Counted from the first letter of the stretch, positions 8,677 to 16,355 are shown. The stretch is DNA of 64,000 bases from Sphingomonas sp. CBMAI 2297 (GCF_029870595.1 NZ_JAPDIR010000001.1:372001-436000), one strand, 5' to 3'. Numbers and translations are program-made. Notes: a model not told the origin generated them from the sequence alone.

Positions 8677-9030
8677 ATGCTGATGATCGCCCTGCTTCTG
8701 CTTGCCCAGAGCAATGACCCGTCGCCGGCGCAGGTGATGGAGGCCCACCGCCAGCGCTGGTCGGCCAATCCCGCATGCCGGCGCGCGCGCGACGAGAGCG
8801 AGATCGTCGTCTGCTCGCGGCGCGAGGCGGACAAATACCGGGTGCCGCTGACCACGACCTACAATGGACCCGATACCGACCAGGGGCGGCTCAACCGGCT
8901 GTTCGACGGGGCGGACGGGCGCGCGCCGTGCGGCGAGAGCGCGTTCCTGGTGCGCTGCGGCTTTGCGGGCGTGACGATGAGCGTCAGCGCGCGCGGAGCG
9001 CGCACCGTCCGCCGCGAACTGGCACCCTGA
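8677..9030 (+). CDS. Small secreted protein, unknown function
   Basis: A 117-residue protein with a short hydrophobic N-terminus (MLMIALLLLAQ) suggesting export. The mature part has four Cys in two pairs (PACRRARDESEIVVCSRR and APCGESAFLVRCGF), consistent with periplasmic disulfides. The EIVVCSRREADKYRVPL stretch recurs in small uncharacterised sphingomonad proteins as I remember them. ATG 8677 has GGAGG 8 bases upstream. The protein encoded downstream at 9096 shares a YRLPL-type motif, so the two may be distant relatives. Confidence 0.65.
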   Translation: MLMIALLLLAQSNDPSPAQVMEAHRQRWSANPACRRARDESEIVVCSRREADKYRVPLTTTYNGPDTDQGRLNRLFDGADGRAPCGESAFLVRCGFAGVTMSVSARGARTVRRELAP

Positions 9031-9041
9031 GAAATACCGAG

Positions 9042-9066
9042 GGAAACCGGCGCCGTGCCGCGCGTT
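9042..9066 (+). promoter_or_regulatory. Weak EcfG-like promoter candidate
   Basis: GGAAA (9042-9046), 16 bases, then CGTT (9063-9066), one mismatch from the GGAAC-N16-CGTT stress-sigma pattern and 29 bases ahead of the next start codon. It is weaker than the exact matches at 13973 and 15662. Confidence 0.3.
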
Positions 9067-9095
9067 GAGCGCGGTGACCCCCGTCGGAGACCCGG

Positions 9096-9404
9096 ATGCT
9101 GCTGCTTGCCCTTGCCCTCGCCAATGCCCTGCCCGCCGCCGAACCGCCGCAGCATCGCCGGAAGGCCAGGGCGCGGGTGACGCGCGTCACCAGCATCCCC
9201 GCACGCGCCGCGCCGCAGCCGCGCAACCTCGCCATCGCGGTGCCGGCCGATCCCGCCAGGCGCTACCGCCTGCCGCTTCCCAGCACCGAAGTCACCGATG
9301 CGAAGCGCGACGCGGTGCGCAACACCGGCATGGCCTGCGGCACCACCGGCGCGCCGGTATGTCCGCAAAAGGGGCGGCAGGTGCTGAAGAGCAGCCTCGA
9401 CTGA
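9096..9404 (+). CDS. Small secreted basic protein, unknown function
   Basis: A 102-residue protein with an N-terminal export-like segment (MLLLALALANALPAA). The linker is rich in Arg and Pro, and the C-terminal part RRYRLPLPSTEVTDAKRDAVRNTG is followed by MACGTTGAPVCPQ with two Cys. The YRLPLP motif echoes KYRVPL of the preceding gene. ATG 9096 has GGAGACCC a few bases upstream. No function can be assigned. It converges on hom across a repeat-filled gap. Confidence 0.55.
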   Translation: MLLLALALANALPAAEPPQHRRKARARVTRVTSIPARAAPQPRNLAIAVPADPARRYRLPLPSTEVTDAKRDAVRNTGMACGTTGAPVCPQKGRQVLKSSLD

Positions 9405-9427
9405 GCCGCGGCCGGCGCCGCCCGTTT

Positions 9428-9546
9428 CCGTCATTCCCGCGAAAGCGGGGGTTACGGTTACGGGAACATGAGTTCTCGTCCCAAGTTAAGAACCCAGGCA
9501 AGTATTTGATTTTCTGCCGTCATCCCGGCTCAAGGCCGGGGCGACG
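9428..9546. repeat. Two extragenic palindromic units
   Basis: CCGTCATTCCCGCGAAAGCG begins at 9428 and CCGTCATCCCGGCTCAAGGC at 9517, each a self-complementary unit, separated by an AT-richer 65-base spacer. They fill the gap between the rightward small gene and the leftward hom gene. Confidence 0.6.
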
Positions 9547-9569
9547 AAAGAAGAATAGGAGTCCTCGTC

Positions 9570-10862
9570 CTAGCCGGCGAGGATATGCATCCACATCGGC
9601 TCGCCCATCAGGCTCGCCGAGCCGCGCAGCTTGTCGAGCGCCTGCGATACCGCGCGCTCCGGCCCTTCATGGGTGACGATGGCGACGAGCACGCTGCCGT
9701 CGGGATTGGCGCCGCGCTGCATCAGGCTCTCGATCGAGACACCGGCGTCGCGCATCGCCGCGGCGATCTCGGCGAGCACGCCCACCTTGTCCGCCACGGT
9801 GAAGCGCACATAGGCGCGGCTGGTACGCTCGCCGGCATCGGCGGTGTCCTGTGCGGTGAGCGCCGCGGCGGGCATGGCATAGGGGTGGCCGAATTCGCCG
9901 CGGGCGATGTCGATCAGGTCGGCCACCACGGCGGATGCGGTCGGGCCGTCGCCGGCGCCCGCGCCCTGGAACAGCAGCCGGCCGACGAAATTCCCCTCCG
10001 CGACCACGGCGTTGGTCGAGCCGGTGACATGGGCGAGCGGGTGGCTGAGCGGCACGAGATGCGGATGCACGCGCTGGAACAGCCCGCCCGGGCCGGCATC
10101 GGCGATGCCGAGCAGGCGGACGCGGTAGCCGAGCGATGCGGCCTCGGCGATGTCCGCCGCGAGGATATGGCGCACGCCGGCGATCGCCACCCGGTCGAAC
10201 GCCGGCTGCGTCCCGAAGGCGAGGCTGGCGAGGATCGAGAGCTTGTGCGCCGCATCGACGCCGTCGATGTCGAAGCTGGGGTCCGCTTCGGCATAGCCGA
10301 GGCGCTGCGCCTCGGCGAGGATGTCGGCGAAGTCGCGGCCTTCGGCCTCCATCTTGGACAGGATGAAATTGCAGGTGCCGTTGAGGATGCCATAGACGCG
10401 GGCGATCTCATTGGCGGCGGCGCCTTCGCGCAGCCCCTTGATCACCGGCACGCCGCCCGCCACCGCGGCTTCGAACTTGAGTGCCAGGCCGGCATCCTCG
10501 GCGGCGGCGGCGAGTTCCAGGCCGTGATGCGCGATCATCGCCTTGTTGGCGGTGACCAGGCTCTTGCCGCCGTTCAGCGCCGCGCGGGCAAGGGCGAGCG
10601 CGGGGCCGTCCGACCCGCCGACCAGCTCGACCACCACGTCCGCCCGGGGATGGCGCGCCAGCGCGGCGGTATCGTCGACCCAGTCGAAGCGCGTGATATC
10701 GACGCCGCGATCCTTGGCCCGGTCGCGGGCGGAGACGGCGACCACTTCGATCGGCCGGCCGGCGCGGCGGGCGATCAGCGCCGCATTCGCGTCGATCAGG
10801 CGGATCACGCCCGCGCCGACGGTGCCCAGGCCTGCAAGTGCGATACGAAGCGGTTCGGTCAT
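9570..10862 (-). CDS. hom: Homoserine dehydrogenase
   Basis: A 430-residue enzyme that reduces aspartate semialdehyde to homoserine on the way to threonine and methionine. The N-terminal Rossmann motif GLGTVGAGV, the substrate region around TANKAMIAHHG, and GILNGTCNFILSKM are all present. A C-terminal ACT domain (about 350-430, VADKVGVLAEIAAAMRDAGVS) suggests allosteric control, usually by threonine. ATG 10862 is preferred; an in-frame GTG at 10874 lies inside the upstream repeat. It is a single monofunctional enzyme, not fused to aspartokinase. Confidence 0.96.
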   Translation of the reverse strand: MTEPLRIALAGLGTVGAGVIRLIDANAALIARRAGRPIEVVAVSARDRAKDRGVDITRFDWVDDTAALARHPRADVVVELVGGSDGPALALARAALNGGKSLVTANKAMIAHHGLELAAAAEDAGLALKFEAAVAGGVPVIKGLREGAAANEIARVYGILNGTCNFILSKMEAEGRDFADILAEAQRLGYAEADPSFDIDGVDAAHKLSILASLAFGTQPAFDRVAIAGVRHILAADIAEAASLGYRVRLLGIADAGPGGLFQRVHPHLVPLSHPLAHVTGSTNAVVAEGNFVGRLLFQGAGAGDGPTASAVVADLIDIARGEFGHPYAMPAAALTAQDTADAGERTSRAYVRFTVADKVGVLAEIAAAMRDAGVSIESLMQRGANPDGSVLVAIVTHEGPERAVSQALDKLRGSASLMGEPMWMHILAG

Positions 10863-10875
10863 TGTCTCTCTCACT

Positions 10876-11008
10876 CCCCTCCCTGCAAGGGAGGGGTCGG
10901 GGGTGGGTTGCGAGCGTAGCGAGCTTGATGCCCGATGCGAAAGCGACGGCCGGGCATCGAGCCCGTCCGCCGCTGACCCACCCCTAGCCCCTCCCTTTCA
11001 GGGAGGGG
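10876..11008. repeat. Large C/G-rich inverted element upstream of hom
   Basis: CCCCTCCC-TGCAA-GGGAGGGG (10876-10896) is mirrored by CCCCTCCC-TTTCA-GGGAGGGG (10988-11008). The copies are joined by GGGGTGGGTT and its complement AACCCACCCC-like arm, with a central CGAGCGTAGCGAGC motif. The whole can fold into a branched hairpin of about 130 bases. It differs from the GTCATCCC family elsewhere in the window. It separates two leftward genes, and its edge supplies the purine stretch before hom. Confidence 0.65.
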
Positions 11009-11024
11009 AAGCAAGATTTGCTTG

Positions 11025-11975
11025 TTACTTCTTGATCAGCCCGATCTCGACCAGCCGCTCGAACAGATAGTCGTGCGCGCTGATCGGCTCCGGATAGCGG
11101 TTCGGGCTGTCCGCGGTGATCGTCGACGGCAGCGTCTCGATCAGGAAGTCCGGCGCCGGGTGCAGGAAGAAGGGCATCGAGTAGCGCGGGGTGCCGCGGC
11201 GCTCGACCGGCGGATTGACCACGCGGTGGGTGGTCGAGGGCAGGTAATGGTTGGTCAGGCGCTGCAGCATGTCGCCGACATTGACCACCATCGCGCCTTC
11301 CGGCGGCTTGACCGGCAGCCAGCGGCCGTCCTTGTCGAGCAGCTCGAGGCCCGCTTCCTCGGCGCCGAGCAGCAGGGTGATCAGGTTGATGTCCTCATGC
11401 GCGCCGGCCCGCACTTCGGGCGCGTCGGCGGCGACGGGCGGATAATGGAGCAGGCGCAGCACGGAATTGCCGTCCCGCACCGCGCGATCGAACCAGTCGG
11501 GCTGGAGGCCGAGATAGCGGGCGATCGCCGAGAGCAGCCGGTCGCCCGCGTCGTCGAACGCCTGGAACAGCTCGAGGAACGTCTCCTTGAAGCCTTCGGG
11601 GCGATCCGGCCAGATGTTCGGCGCCATGTCGTTCTCGAAGCGGTGGCCCTTGGCCAGCTCGCGGCCGACATGCCAGAATTCCTTCAGGTCGACATATTGC
11701 GCGCCCTTGGCGATCTCGGTCTTGAACGGCGTGTAGCCGCGCGCGCCGCCGCCGCCTTCGACGAAATAGGCGCGCTTCTCGGCCTCGGGCAGGTCGAAGA
11801 ACGCCTTGGTCATCGCCCAGGCGCGATCGATCAGTTCCTGCGGCACGCCATGATCGGCGACCATCGCGAAGCCGAAGCGCCGGAAGGACTGGCCGAACTT
11901 CTGTGCGAATCCATCGGGATCGTTCGCCTGTTCGGCCATCGAGACGAGGGGCACCTCGTCGAGAACAGTAGCCAT
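11025..11975 (-). CDS. Isopenicillin N synthase-like Fe(II)/2-oxoglutarate dioxygenase
   Basis: A 316-residue dioxygenase. The iron triad is visible as His193-x-Asp195 (GAHEDINLITLL) and His250 (STTHRVVNP), with the co-substrate pair Arg264-x-Ser266 (RYSMPFF). The N-terminal DIOX_N domain includes FGFAMVADHGVP. Bacterial members oxidise small molecules such as amino acids or purine-type compounds; the substrate cannot be deduced. ATG 11975 has AAGGAG 9 bases upstream. It stands alone between the repeat element and a lipoprotein gene. Confidence 0.88.
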   Translation of the reverse strand: MATVLDEVPLVSMAEQANDPDGFAQKFGQSFRRFGFAMVADHGVPQELIDRAWAMTKAFFDLPEAEKRAYFVEGGGGARGYTPFKTEIAKGAQYVDLKEFWHVGRELAKGHRFENDMAPNIWPDRPEGFKETFLELFQAFDDAGDRLLSAIARYLGLQPDWFDRAVRDGNSVLRLLHYPPVAADAPEVRAGAHEDINLITLLLGAEEAGLELLDKDGRWLPVKPPEGAMVVNVGDMLQRLTNHYLPSTTHRVVNPPVERRGTPRYSMPFFLHPAPDFLIETLPSTITADSPNRYPEPISAHDYLFERLVEIGLIKK

Positions 11976-12116
11976 TTATGAGTCTCCTTGGGCCCAGTTA
12001 GACCCGCCGGTGCCGGCGCGACAAGAGGTGCGCCGGCATGGCCCGGACTCGGGGCCGCGGGGACGACGGTGGAGAATGGCGGGGACGAGACGGCGCTTGC
12101 CGATTGAGCCTCGATC

Positions 12117-12620
12117 CTAGCTGCCGGCCATCTCCATGCGGCCCTTGACCTTCGCGCCGCCATCCGCGCTCAGGTCGAGCGTGAAGGTGCCGCCGTCCGA
12201 GGTGGCGCCGGCAAAGCCGTCCCCCTTCGCCGCGAACTTGAAGCCCTTCCTCGTGAAGCCGTCGCGGAACCAGTTCTGGACGGCGGCGAGCGAGGCGGGG
12301 CTGGTGAAGTCGATCAGCACCTTGCCCCCGTCCTTGCTCTTGCCCGGCTTGTCGCTGCCGGTGATGTGGAAGCCGGCGATCTCGGACTTGGGATAGAGCT
12401 TCACGCCGTCGAGATCGACGTCGTCGGCCTTCATCTTGATCTGCGGCACCCTGAAATTGCCCTGGAAGCCGTCGCCCTTGATCGAGACGGTGCCGTTCTC
12501 CATCCGGAAGCTGCCATTGTCGCCATCGTCCGACTTCACGTCGATCGTCACCGGGGTGCTCGTGCCGCCGTCACAGGCGGCGAGCGCGAGGGGAAGCAGC
12601 AGAAGGGGCAGACGACGCAT
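12117..12620 (-). CDS. Predicted lipoprotein, unknown function
   Basis: A 167-residue protein with a lipoprotein signal peptide (MRRLPLLLLPLALAAC, lipobox LALAAC, Cys16), so it is probably anchored to a membrane facing the periplasm. The mature part is Gly/Asp/Lys-rich with repeating beta-strand-like segments (GTVSIKGDGFQGNFRVPQIKM, DVDLDGVKLYPKSEI) and a conserved-looking C-terminal domain. It resembles uncharacterised sphingomonad proteins. It is divergent from the MFS exporter, sharing an intergenic stretch of about 120 bases. Confidence 0.7.
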   Translation of the reverse strand: MRRLPLLLLPLALAACDGGTSTPVTIDVKSDDGDNGSFRMENGTVSIKGDGFQGNFRVPQIKMKADDVDLDGVKLYPKSEIAGFHITGSDKPGKSKDGGKVLIDFTSPASLAAVQNWFRDGFTRKGFKFAAKGDGFAGATSDGGTFTLDLSADGGAKVKGRMEMAGS

Positions 12621-12739
12621 CGGCGCTCTCCATTGGTGTATCGCAAAGGCAACACACTAACGGAAGCGCATGGCCGGCACAAGAAAGGCGTTGGCTTTGG
12701 GGGGTGACGCGCACGGCACGATGCGCCATTTGCGCCGAC

Positions 12740-13972
12740 ATGGAAGAGCCGCACCTCACAACGCAAGCGCAGAACAAGGCGCCGCTCGCGTTCGGCGAGT
12801 TCGTCAGCCTGGTCGCAGCCATGATGGCGCTCACCGCGCTCGGCATCGATTCGATGCTGCCCGCGCTGCCCGCGATCGGCGCGAGCCTGGGCGTCGATGC
12901 GCCCAATCATCGCCAATATGTCGTCACGGCGTTCCTGATCGGCTTCGCCTTCGCCCAGCTCGCCTATGGCCCGCTCTCGGACCGTTACGGGCGGCGGCCG
13001 GTGCTGGCGCTCGCGCTGGCCTCCTATGTGGTGACGAGCGCGGTGGCGGCGCTCTCGGGCAGCTTCCTGCTGCTGCTGGTCGCCCGCGCGGCGATGGGCG
13101 CGTCGGCGGCGGGCGCGCGCGTCGTCTCGGTGGCGCTGGTGCGCGACTGTTTCGCCGGCCGGGCAATGGCGCGGGTGATGAGCCTGGCCTTCATCGTCTT
13201 CATGGCCGCGCCGATCGTCGCGCCGAGCCTGGGGCAGCTGATTCTCTATGCCGGGTCGTGGCGGCTGATCTTCTGGGCCGTCGCCGCGCTCGCGTGCCTG
13301 GTGGTGCTGTGGTTCTGGCTGCGCATGCCCGAGACGCTGGGGCAGGAGGGGCGGCTGTCGCTCAGCCCGGCGCGGGTGCTCGCCGATTACGGCCTGATGC
13401 TGCGCGATCGCCAGGCAGTGGGCTATACGATCGGCATCATGCTGCTGTCGGGCGGCATGTTCGGCTTTATCGGCTCGGTGCAGCAGGTGATGGACGACGT
13501 GTTCCACGCGCCCGAGCTGCTGGCGGTCGTCTTCCCCTGTGTCGCCTCCACCATGGCGCTGGGCTCGTTCCTCAATTCGCGCCTGGTGATGCGGATGGGC
13601 ATGCGCCGCATCTCGCACACGGCGCTCTCCGGCATGATCGTCTTTGCCGCGATCCACCTCGCCGTGGCCTGGAGCGGATTCGAATCGATCTGGAGCTTCA
13701 CGCTGCTCCAGGCGCTGATGATGGGATGCGTGGGCCTTTCCACGTCCAACTTCTCGGCGATGGCGATGGAGCGGATGGGCGAGATCGCCGGCACCGCCTC
13801 GAGCCTGCAGGGCTTCGTCACCACGCTCGGCTCGGCGCTGATCGGCGCGGCGATCGGCCAGGCGTTCGACGGCACCACCGTGCCGCTCTACACCGGATTC
13901 CTGCTTATGGGCCTCATCGCTTTCGTGGTAGTTGCCGTGACCGAGCGCGGACGCATGTTCCGCCCCAGCTAG
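12740..13972 (+). CDS. Bcr/CflA-type multidrug efflux MFS transporter
   Basis: A 410-residue, 12-helix major facilitator protein of the drug:H+ antiporter-1 Bcr/CflA branch, which exports drugs such as bicyclomycin or chloramphenicol and some amino acids. The first helix has the typical GIDSMLPALPAI, and the loop 2-3 signature is GPLSDRYGRRPVL. Helix 5 has IVFMAAPIVAPSLGQLI. ATG 12740 gives a normal N-terminus; an upstream GTG at 12704 would add 12 residues. No local regulator is seen. Confidence 0.88.
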   Translation: MEEPHLTTQAQNKAPLAFGEFVSLVAAMMALTALGIDSMLPALPAIGASLGVDAPNHRQYVVTAFLIGFAFAQLAYGPLSDRYGRRPVLALALASYVVTSAVAALSGSFLLLLVARAAMGASAAGARVVSVALVRDCFAGRAMARVMSLAFIVFMAAPIVAPSLGQLILYAGSWRLIFWAVAALACLVVLWFWLRMPETLGQEGRLSLSPARVLADYGLMLRDRQAVGYTIGIMLLSGGMFGFIGSVQQVMDDVFHAPELLAVVFPCVASTMALGSFLNSRLVMRMGMRRISHTALSGMIVFAAIHLAVAWSGFESIWSFTLLQALMMGCVGLSTSNFSAMAMERMGEIAGTASSLQGFVTTLGSALIGAAIGQAFDGTTVPLYTGFLLMGLIAFVVVAVTERGRMFRPS

Positions 13973-13997
13973 GGAACGCTCGGGCACGATCGCCGTT
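13973..13997 (+). promoter_or_regulatory. EcfG-type general stress promoter
   Basis: GGAAC (13973-13977), a 16-base spacer, and CGTT (13994-13997) match the alphaproteobacterial EcfG sigma-factor consensus exactly. It lies immediately after the MFS stop codon and 53 bases before the acidic-protein gene. This suggests that gene belongs to the general stress regulon. Confidence 0.6.
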
Positions 13998-14050
13998 CGC
14001 ACTGGGAAGGGTCCGCCGCGGTGGCGGGCGCCGTGAAGCGAGGACGAGGG

Positions 14051-14389
14051 ATGGGTGGCTATCAGGTTCCGGGGCGCGGCCCAGGCGATGACGGGTTCGA
14101 CGAAGAGGGCTATGACGAAAGCCAGCGCGCCGAGATCCTCGAGGCGACCACCGACGGCCCGAGCGACGGCAATGTCCTGACCGACATGGCACCCGATCTC
14201 GGCGCCGACGCCGATGACGACGAAGACGATCTGCGCATGGTCGACGACGAGATCGGCGAGGAGGACGAGGAGGGCGGCCAGCGCCCGCGCGCCATCTCCG
14301 AGGACGAGATCCAGGACGGGTTCGATGAAGACGAGCTGGCGGACGACGATGATCTGGACGATGCCGATGGGGACGCGCTCGAGCCCTGA
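14051..14389 (+). CDS. Highly acidic low-complexity protein
   Basis: A 112-residue protein dominated by Asp and Glu, with runs such as DADDDEDDL and ELADDDDLDDADGD, and a Gly-rich start (MGGYQVPGRGPGDD). It has no signal peptide or membrane segment and is probably disordered. ATG 14051 follows GAGGACGAGGG. Codons follow the local GC-rich pattern, so it is unlikely to be a random frame. A promoter matching the EcfG consensus lies just upstream, pointing to a stress role. Function is unknown. Confidence 0.65.
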   Translation: MGGYQVPGRGPGDDGFDEEGYDESQRAEILEATTDGPSDGNVLTDMAPDLGADADDDEDDLRMVDDEIGEEDEEGGQRPRAISEDEIQDGFDEDELADDDDLDDADGDALEP

Positions 14390-14435
14390 GCGCCGCTATT
14401 GACGTTGCGCCCGGGGCGGCGGAACATGCCGCCCC

Positions 14436-15026
14436 ATGGCCAGCGATCCTCGGGTAGACGCCTATATCGAGAGCCGCGCCGCGTTCGCGCGGCCGATCCT
14501 GCAATGGATTCGCGCGCGCTTCCACGCCGCGCTGCCCGAAGTGGAGGAGACGATCAAATGGTCGCACCCCTTCTTCACGCTCGGCGGCCGGCCCTTCGCC
14601 AACATGGCCGCGTTCAAGGCGCATGCCAGCTTCGGCTTCTGGAACCGGCAGGACAATGAAACCGGCAGGGAAGGCGAGGCGATGGGCCAGTTCGGCCGCA
14701 TCGAATCGCTGGACGACCTGCCTGGCGCGGCGGAAGTCGAGCGGCTGATTCGCGAGGCGGCGGCGCTGGCGGCCGAAGCGAAGCCCGCCCGGCCGCGCGC
14801 CGCGCCCAAGGGCGAGGCGGCGGTGCCGCCCGAACTGGCCGAGGCGCTGGCGGCCGACGATGCCGCCGCGGCCGCCTTCGATGCTTTTCCACCGAGCTGC
14901 CGCCGCGAGTATTGCGAGTGGATCGCCGAGGCCAAGCGGCCGGAGACCAGGGCCAAGCGCGTCGCCGAGGCGGTCGCCTGGATGCGCGAGGGGAAGCGGC
15001 GGAACTGGAAGTACGAGAATTGCTGA
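14436..15026 (+). CDS. YdeI/OmpD-associated-like protein with DUF1801 domain
   Basis: A 196-residue cytoplasmic protein. Residues about 1-110 form a DUF1801 (YdhG-like) fold with WSHPFFTLGGRPFANMAAFKAHASFGFWN. The C-terminal part has the YdeI signature FDAFPPSCRREYCEWIAEAKRPETRAKRVAEAVAWMREGKRRNWKYE. Such proteins are widespread with no established reaction. ATG 14436 opens the frame 46 bases after the acidic-protein gene. It may share that gene's promoter. Confidence 0.85.
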   Translation: MASDPRVDAYIESRAAFARPILQWIRARFHAALPEVEETIKWSHPFFTLGGRPFANMAAFKAHASFGFWNRQDNETGREGEAMGQFGRIESLDDLPGAAEVERLIREAAALAAEAKPARPRAAPKGEAAVPPELAEALAADDAAAAAFDAFPPSCRREYCEWIAEAKRPETRAKRVAEAVAWMREGKRRNWKYENC

Positions 15027-15086
15027 GGGGCTGACGTCCCGCTCCCCTTCGGCCCCTATCCCCTTGGGACAAGGCGTGCCCAATGG

Positions 15087-15116
15087 CCGTCATCCCCGTG
15101 AAGGCGGGAATGACGG
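15087..15116. repeat. Single extragenic palindromic unit
   Basis: CCGTCATCCCCGTGAAGGCG and its partner GGGAATGACGG form a self-complementary 30-base unit between the YdeI-like and ExbD genes, the same family as at 35460. Confidence 0.55.
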
Positions 15117-15205
15117 AGGGATACTTGCTTCAGCGAGATACGTGCCCGCCTTCAGGGGGGGATAGCGGAGAGGGAGTCGGGCATTGCCATCCGCATTTCC
15201 CTATG

Positions 15206-15218
15206 TGATGTTACATCA
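15206..15218. promoter_or_regulatory. Palindromic operator candidate upstream of exbD-like gene
   Basis: TGATGT-T-ACATCA is a perfect 13-base palindrome 20 bases before the exbD-like start codon and is followed by TCATAAC. Its position over the likely promoter suggests a repressor site, possibly metal-responsive given the ExbD role. The binding protein is unknown. Confidence 0.4.
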
Positions 15219-15238
15219 TCATAACGAGGAGAGGTGCC

Positions 15239-15655
15239 ATGATCCGTGCCGTCCGTGCTCGCCGCATTCCCGATACCGCCCCGATCGGCGCGATCAACAT
15301 CACCCCGTTGATCGACGTGATGCTGGTGCTGCTCGTCGTGATCATCATCGCCATCCCGATCGCCTCGCACAAGGTGCCGGTCGATCTGCCTTCGGGCCGG
15401 ATCCCGGTCGCCGATCCGTTGCCGCCTTCCGTCCTCGCGATCGACCGGCAGGGCGCGCTCCATTGGAACGGCGTGGCGCTGCCCGACGCGGCGCTGCCCG
15501 AGCGGCTGGCGGCGCTGCAGAAATCGGGCGCAGTCCTCCATCTGCAGACCGATCCCGAGGCACGCTACGACCGGTTCGACGGGATTCTCGCCACCGTGAA
15601 GCGCGCGGGCATCACCAGGCTCGGCTTTGTCGGCAACCGGCCGCTCGAAGACTAG
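15239..15655 (+). CDS. ExbD/TolR-family biopolymer transport protein
   Basis: A 138-residue inner-membrane protein with one transmembrane helix (about 22-45) containing the proton-path aspartate Asp26 in ITPLIDVMLVLLVV. A periplasmic domain ends in TVKRAGITRLGFVGNR, as in ExbD. ExbD works with ExbB and TonB to power outer-membrane receptors, but no ExbB or full TonB is nearby, so this copy is an orphan that must pair with partners elsewhere. GAGGAGAGG precedes ATG 15239. Confidence 0.87.
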   Translation: MIRAVRARRIPDTAPIGAINITPLIDVMLVLLVVIIIAIPIASHKVPVDLPSGRIPVADPLPPSVLAIDRQGALHWNGVALPDAALPERLAALQKSGAVLHLQTDPEARYDRFDGILATVKRAGITRLGFVGNRPLED

Positions 15656-15661
15656 GCTGGC

Positions 15662-15687
15662 GGAACGGGCGCATCGGGCTATTCGTT
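15662..15687 (+). promoter_or_regulatory. EcfG-type general stress promoter
   Basis: GGAAC (15662-15666), a 17-base spacer and CGTT (15684-15687) match the EcfG consensus exactly, 27 bases ahead of the MliC-like lipoprotein start. This is the second exact match within 1.7 kb. Confidence 0.6.
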
Positions 15688-15714
15688 ACGTTTCCGGACG
15701 AAAGAGGAATCCCG

Positions 15715-16098
15715 ATGCGCCTGACCCTGACTGCCCTGCTCGCGCTCGGCGCCTGCTCCAGCCCGCAGCCCGCCGCCGAACGCAACGTCGTGCAGGCGGA
15801 GGCCACCAACATCACCGACGACGCCTCGCCCGCGCCGGTCGACAAGGCGCCGGTCGCCGACGATCGCGCCGCCGTGCGCTTCCGCTGCATGGACGGCGTG
15901 CGCATCGTCGCGCGCTTCGATACGGAAAAGGACACCGCGACCGTCACCCGCGACGGGCGGACGCTCGTGCTGCCGCAGCAGCGCATGGCCTCCGGCGTCC
16001 GCTATTCGGACGGGAGCACGACCTTCGAGGGCAAGGGCGACGCCATGTCGTTCGAAGCGCCCGGCCGGCCGCCGATCGCCTGCACGGTCATCCGTTGA
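15715..16098 (+). CDS. MliC-domain lipoprotein (lysozyme-inhibitor-like)
   Basis: A 127-residue lipoprotein (MRLTLTALLALGAC, lipobox Cys14). After a Pro/Ala-rich linker, residues about 55-127 match the membrane-bound c-type lysozyme inhibitor (MliC/PliC) fold: VRFRCMDGVRIVARFD, LPQQRMASGVRYSDGSTTFEGKGDAMSFE and a C-terminal Cys that could pair with the first. Such proteins protect peptidoglycan from host or competitor lysozyme. AGAGGA precedes ATG 15715. An EcfG-type promoter upstream suggests stress induction separate from the exbD-like gene. Confidence 0.82.
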   Translation: MRLTLTALLALGACSSPQPAAERNVVQAEATNITDDASPAPVDKAPVADDRAAVRFRCMDGVRIVARFDTEKDTATVTRDGRTLVLPQQRMASGVRYSDGSTTFEGKGDAMSFEAPGRPPIACTVIR

Positions 16099-16291
16099 CG
16101 AAATTCTCGAGCACCGCCAGGTCGCTGTTGCTGACGTTCGTGCCGGTCGCGTCCTCGATCATGGCGGCGGCCTGATGGCTCTCCTTGTCGCCGAAGCCGA
16201 TGAAGGTGATGGCGGTGAAGATCACGCCCGCGGCCCAGAGCAAGGCGGCCCAGCGGCTGCGGAAGATCCGGGAGGGATGGCGCGGGATCAT
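16088..16291 (-). CDS. Small single-pass membrane protein, unknown
   Basis: A 67-residue protein with a basic N-terminus (MIPRHPSRIFRSRW), one hydrophobic helix (AALLWAAGVIFTAITFIGFG), and a polar tail ending NSDLAVLENFVNG. Its 3' end overlaps the converging MliC-like gene by 11 bases. No clear ribosome site is seen. The clean topology and local codon use favour a real gene over chance. Confidence 0.5.
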   Translation of the reverse strand: MIPRHPSRIFRSRWAALLWAAGVIFTAITFIGFGDKESHQAAAMIEDATGTNVSNSDLAVLENFVNG

Positions 16292-16355
16292 GATGCCGGG
16301 CTAGCAGCGCGCGGTGAAGACCGCGCTTCCGAGATTGGTTAAGCTGGAAGGACGC

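Noticed and set aside
9462..9487. GGAAC-N16-AGTT on the plus strand
   Set aside because: One mismatch in the -10 part and no rightward gene downstream.
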